From the NCBI GenBank assembly GCA_038226305.1, contig JBBRQN010000003.1, positions 124,001 to 188,000 of the forward strand: a stretch of 64,000 nt of DNA, written 5' to 3'. Under the pieces are notes generated by a model. That model made no database searches and was not told where the DNA came from. It worked only from the letters and a program-made list of their open reading frames with translations. The position numbers and the translations under genes are program-made. The stretch comes from JASLDZ01 sp038226305. GTDB taxonomy: Bacteria > Pseudomonadota > Alphaproteobacteria > Caulobacterales > Caulobacteraceae. Positions 17,525 to 27,435 of the stretch are shown here, piece by piece (position 1 is the stretch's first letter; each line of letters starts with the position of its first letter).

Positions 17525-19864
17525 TCACCAGGCCTCGAGCTGCAGCTCCGGGGCGGCCGATCCGGCATAGGCGGTTTCGGGCAGGTGGCAGGTGAAGGTG
17601 GCCCCGGCCCCGGGCTCGCTCTCCAGCGCCACCCAGCCGCCGTGCAGCTCCACCAGCGCCTTGACCAGCGCCAGGGCCAACCCGGGGCCACCCCGGTCGC
17701 GGCCGACGAACCGATCGAAGATGTGCGCCTGCACATGGTAGGGGATGCCCCGCCCGGTGTCGGACACCCGAACCTGCACCTCGCCGAAGGTGCGCTTGGC
17801 GTCCAGCGTCACCACGCCCCCCGGCGGGGTGGAGCGCACGGCGTTGGCGATCAGGTGGTCAAGCACATGCGCCAGCCGGCGCACGTCGGCCCGGATCACG
17901 CCGGGGTCGGGCTCGGTGAGCACAGCGATGGTGACCTGTCCCTCTTCGGAGAGGCGGGTCGCCCGCTCGGCGGCATCGTGCAGCAGGCCGGCCACGTGCA
18001 CATCGCCCAGCGACAGGGCCATTTCCCCGGCATCGATCTGCGCCATGTCCAGCACGTCGTCGATGGAGCGGGCCAGCTGGGCGGCCGCCTGGCGAACGGC
18101 GCCGATGTAGCCGCGGGAGCGCTCGGGCAGGGCGTCGCTCTGGTTATCCAGAAGCTCGGAGTAGCCGATAATGGTCGTGAGCGGCGTTCGCAGCTCGTAG
18201 GAGACGTTGCCCACGAAATCGCGCTTCAACCGCTCCGCCTCGGCCAGGGCGCCGGACCGGTCGGCCAGGGCCTGCTCCAGCTCTCGGGTGGCGGTCACGT
18301 CGTCGAAAGCCACCAGGGTCGCCCCGTCGGGCAGGGGGCGCGTCTGGAACACCACGATCCGGCGATCAGAGGTGCGGATCTCCCCCGCCACCGGGGCCCG
18401 CGCCTGCGGGTCGGGATCGGCGACGCGGGCCTTCAGCTCGCGCCAGAAGCTGCGGTCGTGCACCAGGGCCAGGCACAGCTCGGCCACCCCGTCGAAGTCG
18501 CCCGCGTCGGCGAGCTGGGTGGGGGTGATCGACCAGAACCGCTCGAACGCCTCGTTATGCAGGCGAAGACGCCCGTCGGAGCCGAACACCGCCACGGCAT
18601 CGTTCAGCTTGTCGAGCGTGGCTTGCTGCACGAGCACCAAGGCGTTGTATTGGCTGCGCAACTTCAGCTCGCCGGTGATGTCGCTAAACAGCAGAAGCAG
18701 GCCCCCGAACGGGTGCGGCTGGCGCACCACGCGCAGGGTGCGGCCGTCGGGCAGCGACCACAGTTCGTCCGGCGGGGCGTCCAGCGTCTCGTAGAAGCCG
18801 AGCTCGCGGGCCTTGAACTGGGCGTAGTCCGAAGTCTCAGGCAGGCGGCGTCGCTGGCGCAGGCGGTCCAGGAGCTCCCCGTGGCTGGGGCTCTCGGCCA
18901 GCCAGGCAGGTTCGATGCCCCACAGCTCGGCGAAGGCGGTGTTGTGGAAGGCGAGGCGACGCTCCTGGGCGAAGATCGCCACGGCATCGGCCAGGCGGTT
19001 AAGCGTGTCGTCATGGCTGGCCACGTGGCGCTTGAGGGCCTCGCGGGTGTCCTCCGCCTCGGTGACGTCGAGCGCGAGGGCGCCTGCACCGCCGCCTTCA
19101 AGGGGCAGGGCGTCCACCTGGAAGGCGCGGCGGCGGCCGTCGACGGAGATCCAGCGCAGGGCCTCGCGGCGTTCCCCCGCGGCGGCGGCCTCTCCCGCGG
19201 CGGCTTCGGCGCCCCGGTCGAAGGCGAGGCGGCGGGTGCGGGCGTCCTGCAGGCTGTCGGCTCCCACGGCGGTCAGCCAGGCGCGGTTGGCCCAGGCGGG
19301 GCGGCCGTCGGCCTCGGCCAGCCAGGCGGGCGCCGGCAAGGCGTCGAGGAAGGCGGCCAGGCGGGTGGCGCTGGGCAGCCCCTCGCCCACCGCAGGGGTC
19401 AGTCTCAGCCACGCCAGGGCGCCCGAAGCCCGACCCTCCACCGATACGGAGGCGCTGCCGCCGCCCGCGGCGACGCCGGGTGCCGAAGCCTCGAAGTCGC
19501 AGGGCTCCCCTGAGTTGGCGAGCGCCTTCAGGCGGCGGGCGTGGTCGGGATCAGCCGAGAGGGCGGCGGCCACGGTCAGGGCATCGGCTTCCGGCGGCAG
19601 GCCGAGCGCCGGAGCGCAGCGGCGCAGGGCATCCGCCCCGGACACGAGCCGCACCTGCCCGTCGTCGAGCAGCAGCACGGCGGAATCGAACACGTCGGCG
19701 GCCGAGACACCCACCGCCGCCCGGCGCTCGGCATCGATCACACGCCCCTCGAGCCCGGCGACCCGCGCATCGGCGGCGCGCTTCTGGGCCAGGGCCAGGA
19801 GAGCGGCGGCGAGGGCCAGGCTCACCGCTCCGGCACTGGCGATCAGGGCGGGGTCGGGCGCCAT
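17525..19864 (-). CDS. divL: DivL-type cell-cycle sensor pseudo-histidine kinase (tyrosine in H-box)
   Basis: DivL is an essential Caulobacter regulator that binds DivK and activates the CckA-ChpT-CtrA phosphorelay. This 779-residue protein has an N-terminal hydrophobic anchor (residues 8-26), a coiled segment, several PAS-like domains (for example LVLVQQATLDKLNDAVAVFGSDGRLRLHN), a HisKA domain near 540-610 and a HATPase domain near 650-770. The H-box reads FVGNVSYELRTPL: Tyr556 replaces the phospho-accepting histidine, as Tyr550 does in Caulobacter DivL, which is of similar length. The G1 box DTGRGIP is intact; the G2 region is GGPGLALALV. The start is ATG at 19862-19864. It is convergent with the redoxin gene. 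Confidence 0.9.
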   Translation of the reverse strand: MAPDPALIASAGAVSLALAAALLALAQKRAADARVAGLEGRVIDAERRAAVGVSAADVFDSAVLLLDDGQVRLVSGADALRRCAPALGLPPEADALTVAAALSADPDHARRLKALANSGEPCDFEASAPGVAAGGGSASVSVEGRASGALAWLRLTPAVGEGLPSATRLAAFLDALPAPAWLAEADGRPAWANRAWLTAVGADSLQDARTRRLAFDRGAEAAAGEAAAAGERREALRWISVDGRRRAFQVDALPLEGGGAGALALDVTEAEDTREALKRHVASHDDTLNRLADAVAIFAQERRLAFHNTAFAELWGIEPAWLAESPSHGELLDRLRQRRRLPETSDYAQFKARELGFYETLDAPPDELWSLPDGRTLRVVRQPHPFGGLLLLFSDITGELKLRSQYNALVLVQQATLDKLNDAVAVFGSDGRLRLHNEAFERFWSITPTQLADAGDFDGVAELCLALVHDRSFWRELKARVADPDPQARAPVAGEIRTSDRRIVVFQTRPLPDGATLVAFDDVTATRELEQALADRSGALAEAERLKRDFVGNVSYELRTPLTTIIGYSELLDNQSDALPERSRGYIGAVRQAAAQLARSIDDVLDMAQIDAGEMALSLGDVHVAGLLHDAAERATRLSEEGQVTIAVLTEPDPGVIRADVRRLAHVLDHLIANAVRSTPPGGVVTLDAKRTFGEVQVRVSDTGRGIPYHVQAHIFDRFVGRDRGGPGLALALVKALVELHGGWVALESEPGAGATFTCHLPETAYAGSAAPELQLEAW

Positions 19865-19958
19865 CGGTTCGGCGCGCCTCCTTCGATGCGAATCATAAGG
19901 TTAGCAGCATTGGCGCGGCAGGGCGCGCCGTGGCGGCGAGCGCCTGCGGGAAAACCGC

Positions 19959-20528
19959 TCACACCCGGCGCTTGAGGGCCACATACAGGGCTCCGGCACC
20001 CCCGTGGCGACGATCGGCGGGAGAGACGCCCGCCACCAGCCCGCGCACGGCGGGGTCTGACAGCCACTCGGGGGTGCGATCCTTCAGGATGCCGCCGCCC
20101 CGGGAGCCCTTGCCCGTGATCACCAGCACGGCCCGCGCGCCGTTGGCATGGGCGGCTTTCAGGAAGGCGTGCAGCGCGCTTCTGGCCTGATCCTGATCGA
20201 AGCCGTGCAGGTCCAGCCGGGCCTCGATGGCGTCGGGCTGGCGCACGATGCGCCGTTTGCGGTTGGGCTCGATTGCATCGGGATCGACGGGCTTCGGCGC
20301 AGCGCGGGCGGGTCGCTTCAACTCCACCGGCTCGGGCGGGCGGGGCGAGCGGCGGGTAAACAGGGGCGGCTGCCCCCGCTTGGCGACGGGCTTGGTCGCA
20401 GGGGGAAGCGGCGGCGGCACCTCCTCGGGCGGAGGCTCAGGCGCGGTCATACCGGGGGCGAGCTCCACCGTCTCGGCCACCTTGGACCACAGCCTCGCCT
20501 CGTCGGGGCGGAGGCGACGGCGAGTCAC
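19959..20528 (-). CDS. Smr domain protein
   Basis: Smr (small MutS-related) domain protein; the family has nicking or RNA endonuclease activity in some members, and the role here is unknown. The Smr domain occupies about residues 95-189, with ARLDLHGFDQDQARSALHAFL (the LDLHG motif) and AVLVITGKGSRGGGILKDRTPEWL (the TGKG motif). The first ~90 residues are a Pro-rich linker after MTRRRLRPDEARLWSKVAETV, the usual alphaproteobacterial layout. GTG start at 20526-20528. It lies 3 bp after mltA, so the two are cotranscribed. Confidence 0.9.
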   Translation of the reverse strand: MTRRRLRPDEARLWSKVAETVELAPGMTAPEPPPEEVPPPLPPATKPVAKRGQPPLFTRRSPRPPEPVELKRPARAAPKPVDPDAIEPNRKRRIVRQPDAIEARLDLHGFDQDQARSALHAFLKAAHANGARAVLVITGKGSRGGGILKDRTPEWLSDPAVRGLVAGVSPADRRHGGAGALYVALKRRV

Positions 20529-20531
20529 GGC

Positions 20532-21890
20532 TCAGCGATCTCCGCCAGCGGAAGCCACGGGCACCAGCCGCACCATGTGCAGGGTGTGGCGCACCCGCCC
20601 CGCCTCCTCCCCTGCCGCGGTGCCGCGGCCGATGTAGAGGTCCGCGCGCACCTCGCCGCGAATGGCGGCGCCTGTATCGAGCGCCATGGCGAGGCGGCGA
20701 TAGCGCCGGGTGGCTCCGGTCAGGATCGGGGCCGAGGCGTCGATCCAGTACAGCTCACCATAGCCGTGCCGCGCAGGGTCCACCGCGAGGGAGCGCCCGG
20801 GGGGCAGCGACACCCCCGCCGCCCCCGCCGGGTCGCGCCCGTCGTCGGGCAGGACGGCGAAGAAGACGTAGCGGGCGTTCTTGCGCATCACCGCATCCGC
20901 CTGCGGCCCCGCATGGCTGCTGAGCCACGCCCGGATGCCCTCGCCCGACGCCCTCGCCGTGGTGAGGAGCCCCTCAGCCACCATCGGCCGGGCGATGGCG
21001 GTGAAGGCGCGGCCGTTGTCGCCGGCGTAGATCACCTTGGCGCGGCCTCCATCCGGGTAGACGAGGGTGCCGGAGCCCTGGATCTGCAGGAAGAACAGCT
21101 CCTCCGGCCGCATCCACGCCAGGGCGTCCTGGGCGGGAGCGGTCTCGATAGTGGTGCGGTCGGCGGCGGCCAGGCTCATGCCGGTGCCGCTCGGAGCGGG
21201 CTCCGGCCTGTAGGGAGCGAGGTGGACGCTGGGGGCGCCCGGCTCGTCGAACCCGTCCACGTCCAGCCCCGACAGCACGCGTCCGATGACGTCGGTGGGC
21301 GGCACCGGCTGTGCGGGCGTCGAGGGGGGCGCGGCCTCAGGTTCGGCCGCATAGACAACGGCCCCCGGCGAGGGCTTCGGCCGGACCGGGGCGGAAAATG
21401 CCCCCTCGGGACTGCGGCGGGCCTGGTATTCCGGGGCGAAGTAGGCTGTCAGCACACCTTCCCCACCCAGCGGCTCGGCCCGGAACTCGCGCTCGAAGAA
21501 GCGGCGGGCGGTGTCTTCGCTGGTGGGCCCGAGGGCGCGGGCCCGCAGGCAGGCGGGCCGCAGGTTCGGGTCTCGCGCCACGCCGCAACCGGTGGCGAAG
21601 GCCCGGAGAGCGGCGGCGTGATCCTCGTCCGCCCAACCCGGCAGGTCGCCCAGGGCCGAGCCGCGGGAGGCGGCAGCCGGATAGTCGGACGGATCGCGCG
21701 GAGGGGCGGGCTGCGACGGGCGGGATCGCGGGGCGCCATGCGGTGGCGGCGCATGGATCGGGCCGGGCTTGGGCCCGCTGGCGCAGGCGCACGCCAGGGC
21801 AGACAGGCCGACGGTGAGCGTCAGCCGGAAGGCGGGCAGCAGGCGGGCGCGCGGGCGGCGGGTCGGCATGGCCTTTTCAAGCGCGCCCAT
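20532..21890 (-). CDS. mltA: Membrane-bound lytic murein transglycosylase A
   Basis: Outer-membrane-associated lytic transglycosylase that cleaves peptidoglycan to 1,6-anhydro products. The 452-residue protein has an N-terminal hydrophobic segment ending LSALACACAS, a likely lipoprotein or signal sequence, and a Pro-rich linker. The MltA barrel includes VLTAYFAPEYQARRSP and LAWMRPEELFFLQIQGSGTLVYPDGGRAKVIYAG. The C-terminal 3D domain has SLAVDPARHGYGELYWIDA and RLAMALDTGAAIRGEVRADLYIGRG with the catalytic aspartate region. The start could be ATG at 21890 or at 21869. It forms a unit with the Tim44-domain and smr genes. Confidence 0.93.
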   Translation of the reverse strand: MGALEKAMPTRRPRARLLPAFRLTLTVGLSALACACASGPKPGPIHAPPPHGAPRSRPSQPAPPRDPSDYPAAASRGSALGDLPGWADEDHAAALRAFATGCGVARDPNLRPACLRARALGPTSEDTARRFFEREFRAEPLGGEGVLTAYFAPEYQARRSPEGAFSAPVRPKPSPGAVVYAAEPEAAPPSTPAQPVPPTDVIGRVLSGLDVDGFDEPGAPSVHLAPYRPEPAPSGTGMSLAAADRTTIETAPAQDALAWMRPEELFFLQIQGSGTLVYPDGGRAKVIYAGDNGRAFTAIARPMVAEGLLTTARASGEGIRAWLSSHAGPQADAVMRKNARYVFFAVLPDDGRDPAGAAGVSLPPGRSLAVDPARHGYGELYWIDASAPILTGATRRYRRLAMALDTGAAIRGEVRADLYIGRGTAAGEEAGRVRHTLHMVRLVPVASAGGDR

Positions 21891-21949
21891 CCTTAACGCC
21901 TGTAAAATTTAGCCTTCAGAAAACCGACGCGCAGACCTGCAAGCGCCGA

Positions 21950-22570
21950 TCAGGCCTCGGCGGCGTCGACCCGGGCCAGGAGCCAGCTCGACTCCTTGGA
22001 GTCGAGCGCCCGCTCGAACGTCCAGATTTCGGCAGTGCGACGCTCATCCACGGTCTCGGCGCCGGCGTGGGTGACGCGCGAGCGCAGTTCGGCCAGGAAC
22101 CGCACCTTGAGCTTGGCGAGGGTGCCGGTGACGTCAGCCTCCTCCAGGTCGGCGCGGGGGGGATGGACGAACTCTACCGAACCCGTGCGGCCATCGGCCT
22201 CGCTCGCGGCGATGGCGGGTTCCCAGGCGGTCATGACCTCGGGCGCGGTGAGGGCCGCCAGCTTGGCACGGTCGCCACCGGCGAAGGCGCGAACGATGTC
22301 CTGATAGGCCCCGCGGGCTCCGTCGAGGAACTTGGGGAGCTCGAAACCGGGATCGCGGGCCTTGATGGCGGCGAGGCCGGGGTGCTGCACCTCGATGGCG
22401 ACCTCTTCCGGCGCGCGACCGGCGCGGGCCTCGGCCAGCTTGAGACGCACGGGGCGCGCGGCCTCCTGCGGCTGGCGACCCACCCGGCGACCGAGCACGC
22501 TGTAGAGCATGAACAGCACGACAGCAGCCAATCCGGCGAAGATCACGAGTTCGAGCACCTGGGACACCAT
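21950..22570 (-). CDS. Tim44/TimA-domain membrane-anchored protein
   Basis: Bacterial relative of mitochondrial Tim44; the alphaproteobacterial form is called TimA. One N-terminal membrane helix (LVIFAGLAAVVLFMLYSVLG) is followed by a basic region and the Tim44-like domain from about residue 70: FLDGARGAYQDIVRAFAGGDRAKLAALTAPEV, ending WTFERALDSKESSWLLARV. Its precise role is not established; it lies directly upstream of mltA and divergent from secB, an arrangement I know from Caulobacterales. ATG at 22568-22570 is preferred because GGAAC sits 5 bp upstream; a GTG one codon earlier is possible. Confidence 0.85.
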   Translation of the reverse strand: MVSQVLELVIFAGLAAVVLFMLYSVLGRRVGRQPQEAARPVRLKLAEARAGRAPEEVAIEVQHPGLAAIKARDPGFELPKFLDGARGAYQDIVRAFAGGDRAKLAALTAPEVMTAWEPAIAASEADGRTGSVEFVHPPRADLEEADVTGTLAKLKVRFLAELRSRVTHAGAETVDERRTAEIWTFERALDSKESSWLLARVDAAEA

Positions 22571-22706
22571 CACACGTTCCGCATACCGTCCCCTGATCGC
22601 CGGGGACGCCGATTGAAGGACAATATAGGGAAGACTCCCCTAACGCCCAATGCGCTTATCGTCCCGACGTTGCTCTTCTTCCGCGCGACGTGGTAGCCAC
22701 CCGCCG

Positions 22707-23246
22707 ATGAGCGACACCCCTCCCGAGCCCGGCGCCCTCCAAACGGGCGCCGCCGACCCGCAAACGACCCCAGGCGGTCTGCAGATCCGCGTGCTGGCGC
22801 AGTTCGTCCGCGACCTGTCCTTCGAGAACCCGCATGCGCCGGAAAGCCTGCGTGGCGCAGCACAGCCCCAGATCGACCTCAACGTGGAGATGAACGCCCG
22901 CGGCCGCCCCGACGGGCTGTTCGAGGTGGACCTGAAGCTCGGCGCCACCGCCTCGCGCGATCCGGTGGAGGGGCAGCTGGTGCCGCAGGTGGCCTTCCAG
23001 GTGGAGCTGCTCTACGGCGGCCTGTTCGAGGTGACCGGCGTTCCGGAAGAGCAGCTGGAGCCGGTGCTGCTGGCCGAGTGCCCGCGCTTCCTGTTCCCCT
23101 TCGCCCGTCGCATCATCGCCGACTGCACCAGCGAGGGCGGTTTCGCCCCGTTCATGCTGGAGCCGATCGACTTCGCGCAGGTCTACGCCGCCCAGCGCGC
23201 CGCCCGCGAGGGCCCGATCGGTGCTCCGGCCGTGGGCAACGCCTGA
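22707..23246 (+). CDS. secB: Protein-export chaperone SecB
   Basis: Tetrameric chaperone that keeps precursor proteins unfolded and delivers them to SecA. The 179-residue product has the conserved strands VRDLSFENPHAP, IDLNVEMNARG, FQVELLYGGLFEV and the FPFARRIIADCTSEGGFAPFMLEPIDFAQVY block that forms the C-terminal helix. An N-terminal tail of about 25 residues is variable. ATG at 22707. Divergent from the Tim44-domain gene across 136 bp. Confidence 0.95.
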   Translation: MSDTPPEPGALQTGAADPQTTPGGLQIRVLAQFVRDLSFENPHAPESLRGAAQPQIDLNVEMNARGRPDGLFEVDLKLGATASRDPVEGQLVPQVAFQVELLYGGLFEVTGVPEEQLEPVLLAECPRFLFPFARRIIADCTSEGGFAPFMLEPIDFAQVYAAQRAAREGPIGAPAVGNA

Positions 23247-23258
23247 TCGCTCCCGGTC

Positions 23259-23276
23259 GCGCCCCCGGGGCGCTTT
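23259..23276 (+). terminator. Terminator-like palindrome after secB
   Basis: GCGCCCC-C-GGGGCGC (23259-23273) followed by TTT, 13 bp after the secB stop. The stem is strong but the T-run is short, so intrinsic termination is plausible, not certain. Confidence 0.45.
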
Positions 23277-23365
23277 CGGAACCGCGAAGGTTGGCGGGTG
23301 TTGTTTCCAGTCTGAAAGATTGCGGCCGCATTCGACGGTCGCCTGTTCGGACAAGAGGGAACACC

Positions 23366-23689
23366 ATGTCGATCAAAGGCATCATCTGCGTCGCCGCTCT
23401 CGGGCTGGCCCTCACCGCCTGCTCGGAAAAGTCACAGGGCCAGGCCGCCGCCGCCGGTGACCACGCCGCTGCCGCCGCCGTCGATGCGGGCGCCGCCACG
23501 GTCACCGCAGCCAAGGACGTGGGCCACGCCACCGCCGTCGCCGCCGACAAGACCGGTGCCGCTGTGGCGAACGCAGCCGACAAGACCGCCGAAGCCACCG
23601 CCGATGCCGCCGCCTCCACCAAGGCAGCGGCCGCCAAAGCCGGTCGCAAGGCCGACGCGGCTTCCGAAGCCGCCGCCAAGACCCAGTGA
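23366..23689 (+). CDS. Small Ala-rich lipoprotein
   Basis: 107-residue protein with a lipoprotein signal (IICVAALGLALTAC; lipobox LTAC, acylated Cys at about residue 19). The mature part is almost entirely Ala, Lys, Asp, Thr and Glu, with the repeated pattern ADKTGAAVANAADKTAEATADAA, suggesting a long amphipathic helix or coiled coil. A good AGAGGGA ribosome site lies 6 bp before ATG 23366. Composition resembles Lpp-like or LEA-like spacer proteins, but I do not recognise a named family. Confidence 0.75.
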   Translation: MSIKGIICVAALGLALTACSEKSQGQAAAAGDHAAAAAVDAGAATVTAAKDVGHATAVAADKTGAAVANAADKTAEATADAAASTKAAAAKAGRKADAASEAAAKTQ

Positions 23690-23831
23690 TCTCTTCGCCG
23701 GGCTGGCCGCGCCCCGCGCGCAGCCAGCCTGGCGAGGTCCACCCCTCGACCGCGGCAGGCGCACTGGCGCGGCGGGCGAAACCTGCGAGGGTGAGGGCTC
23801 CCGCCGACCCCTTGCCTGCGCCTCGCATCCC

Positions 23832-25064
23832 ATGACCGTCACCACGCTCGGGCTGATCCTGATCGTCGCCTGCCTCGTGGCGATCGCATCCAGCCGACTG
23901 AAGCTGCCCTACAGCGTAGGCCTCGTGGCCGCCGGCGTCGGCCTCTCGCTGGCGCACGTCACCTTCGACCTGCCGCTGACGCCCGAGCTGATCTTCACCG
24001 TCTTCCTGCCGCCGCTGGTGTTCGAGGCGGCTTTGCAACTGCATTGGCAGCCCTTCCGGCGCGACCTGCCCGTCACGCTCCTCCTCGCCTTCGTCGGCGT
24101 GCCCCTGGGGGGCGCGGTGGTGGCGCTGGGCATGCACCACTTCCTGCACTGGGGCTGGATGGGCTCAGGCCTGTTCGGCGTGCTGATCGCCGCCACTGAC
24201 CCCGTCGCCGTGATCGCCGCCTTCAAGGAGGTGAAGGTCGCCCCGCGCCTCAGCCTCCTCGTGGAGTCGGAGAGCCTGCTGAACGACGGGGTGGCGGCGG
24301 TGGGTTTCGCCATCCTGGTGGGCCTGGCCGGGGGCGGCCACACCGCCAGCGTGCCCGGGATCGCCCTGTCGCTCCTGTGGACCGTGCTGGGCGGGGTGGC
24401 GACAGGAGCAGCCGTCTCCGGCGCAGCGCTGATCGTGGCCGGGCGCACCACCGACCATCTGGTGGAGATCACCCTGACCACCATCGCCGCCTACGGCTCG
24501 TTCCTCCTGGCGGAGCACTTCCACATGTCGGGGGTGTTGGCGTCGATGACCGCCGGGCTGATCGTGGGCAACATCGGTTTCGCCGGGCCGATCACCGACA
24601 CCACCCACGCCCGCATGGTGGCGTTCTGGGACTATGCCGCGTTCCTCGCCAACTCGGTGATCTTCATCCTGATGGGCAGCCGGATCGCCGACGAATCCGC
24701 CGACCTGTTCAGCCGCGCCTCGCTGACCGCGCTGTGGCTGGTGCTGATGGGGCGGGCGGCGGCGGTCTACCTCCTCTCGTGGGCCTTCCGCCCGACCCGC
24801 CTGCGGGTAGACATCCGCCACCAGCACATCCTCGTCTGGGGCGGGCTTCGCGGAGCCCTGGCGCTCGCGCTGGCGCTGGCCGTACCGGCGAGCGTGCCTG
24901 AGCGTGGGGCCATTGTGGTGGCGGCCTTCGCGGTGGTGGCGTTCTCGATCTTCGTGCAGGGGCTGACCATGCAGCCCCTGATGCGCGCCCTGAAGCTGAT
25001 CCTGCCTGGCGACGCCCAGCCCAAGCCCGAACTGCAGCCCTTCCCCGAGACCAACGGCCACTAG
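23832..25064 (+). CDS. Na+/H+ antiporter (CPA1 family, NhaP/NhaG-like)
   Basis: Inner-membrane cation:proton antiporter for pH and Na+ homeostasis. The 410-residue product is almost wholly hydrophobic with about 12 helices. Conserved motifs include FTVFLPPLVFEAALQL, LIAATDPVAVIAAFKE (the ATDPVAV ion-site helix with its Asp), LLVESESLLNDGVAAV and HILVWGGLRGALALALAL near the C-terminus. It ends with a short cytoplasmic tail, without a TrkA-C domain. ATG at 23832. Convergent with rho. Confidence 0.93.
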   Translation: MTVTTLGLILIVACLVAIASSRLKLPYSVGLVAAGVGLSLAHVTFDLPLTPELIFTVFLPPLVFEAALQLHWQPFRRDLPVTLLLAFVGVPLGGAVVALGMHHFLHWGWMGSGLFGVLIAATDPVAVIAAFKEVKVAPRLSLLVESESLLNDGVAAVGFAILVGLAGGGHTASVPGIALSLLWTVLGGVATGAAVSGAALIVAGRTTDHLVEITLTTIAAYGSFLLAEHFHMSGVLASMTAGLIVGNIGFAGPITDTTHARMVAFWDYAAFLANSVIFILMGSRIADESADLFSRASLTALWLVLMGRAAAVYLLSWAFRPTRLRVDIRHQHILVWGGLRGALALALALAVPASVPERGAIVVAAFAVVAFSIFVQGLTMQPLMRALKLILPGDAQPKPELQPFPETNGH

Positions 25065-25068
25065 GGAT

Positions 25069-25082
25069 GGGGCGGCAGCCCC
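25069..25082. terminator. Small hairpin between antiporter and rho
   Basis: GGGGC-GGCA-GCCCC lies in the 25-bp space between convergent genes. It is too short to be sure of, but positioned to end transcription from both sides. Confidence 0.25.
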
Positions 25083-25089
25083 GGCCGCA

Positions 25090-26580
<1,491 letters not shown>

Positions 26581-26882
26581 GGGGATCGTGGGTCTCTTGA
26601 AGACGTCTGGGCCGATCGCGCCGCAGGAGTTTCAAGCCGCTCGATGCGGTCTTGGCGCGGCGGAGGCCGGGTGAGGCCTGGGGCTGTTCGGATTCGGCTT
26701 AACTGTGCGGACGGTGCGTCCGAAGTTGCCGGGAATGAGGAGGCGGGATCCTGGGGAGCGGGCCGCTGGTGGGCGGCAGGTCGCTTCAGGCAGATGCAGC
26801 GTCACCACAAGTCGCAGCCGTCGTCAAGCAGAACCCCTTGCGCCGCTTGAAAACCCTTGGAAAACGAGGCGCTTCGACGGGC
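26581..26882. other. Intergenic region between hemJ and rho
   Basis: 302 bp separating hemJ (upstream) from rho on the minus strand. It should hold the rho promoter and leader, but no convincing -10/-35 pair was identified. The hemJ-proximal end contains an extragenic repeat fragment listed separately. No open frame with coding character was seen. Confidence 0.6.
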
Positions 26883-26894
26883 TCAGCGCGAGCC
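26871..26894. repeat. Extragenic palindromic repeat fragment at hemJ 3' end
   Basis: The string GCTTCGACGGGCTCAGCG followed by CGAGCC contains GGCTC-AGCGC-GAGCC, a 5-bp stem with 5-nt loop. Close variants (CTTCGACAAGCTCAGC...) are widespread extragenic elements in alphaproteobacterial genomes. Here it overlaps the last codons and stop of hemJ (26883-26885). Confidence 0.5.
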
Positions 26895-27347
26895 GAACTC
26901 CGTCGTGACCGCCAGCACCATGATCACCGCCGCCAGGAACGGCAGCTCGTTCGTGGCCCGCCAGAAGGTGTTGGAGCGGGTGTTCGTCCCGTTGGCAAAG
27001 GTCTTGCGGGCGCTCGACAGGAAGCCGTGCCAGCCGAGCAGGAACACCACCCCCAGAAGCTTCACGCTCATCCACGGCTGGCCGAGGAACTTGGCGACGC
27101 CTGCGAAACGGTAGGTGGAGTCGTACCAGATCAGCGCGATGCCCAGCGCCAGGCTGACCAGCATCGCCGGGTTCATGATGATGCGCAGAAGCTTGCGCTC
27201 CATCTCCTGGAACGTGAGGTCCATCTCCGAGCCGGGGGTGGCGCGGGTGTGGTAGGCGTAGAGCCGCGGCAGGTAGAGCATCCCGGCCATCCACGCGATC
27301 ACCGCCAGGATGTGCAGGCCCCGCAGCCAGTCGTACATCGAACCCAT
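26883..27347 (-). CDS. hemJ: Protoporphyrinogen IX oxidase HemJ
   Basis: Membrane protein that oxidises protoporphyrinogen IX to protoporphyrin IX, the penultimate step of haem synthesis in bacteria lacking HemG/HemY. The 154-residue protein has four hydrophobic helices. Key family features are LHILAVIAWMAGMLYLPRLYAYH (conserved His12) and MERKLLRIIMNPAM, then PWMSVKLLGVV and NELP near the C-terminus. ATG at 27345-27347. It follows hemE and hemH on the same strand, giving three consecutive late haem genes. Confidence 0.95.
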   Translation of the reverse strand: MGSMYDWLRGLHILAVIAWMAGMLYLPRLYAYHTRATPGSEMDLTFQEMERKLLRIIMNPAMLVSLALGIALIWYDSTYRFAGVAKFLGQPWMSVKLLGVVFLLGWHGFLSSARKTFANGTNTRSNTFWRATNELPFLAAVIMVLAVTTEFGSR

Positions 27348-27435
27348 ATCCGTCCCTTTGGGTCGCCCCGTTTGTCGCGTCGAGCTTTGGCGCCCGCTGC
27401 CCGCTAGCTCAAGACATCTCCCGACGCGAGCGGAC

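Noticed and set aside
20148..21896. 582-codon plus-strand frame opposite smr and mltA
   Set aside because: Low-complexity Gly/His/Arg translation, antisense shadow of two well-supported genes.
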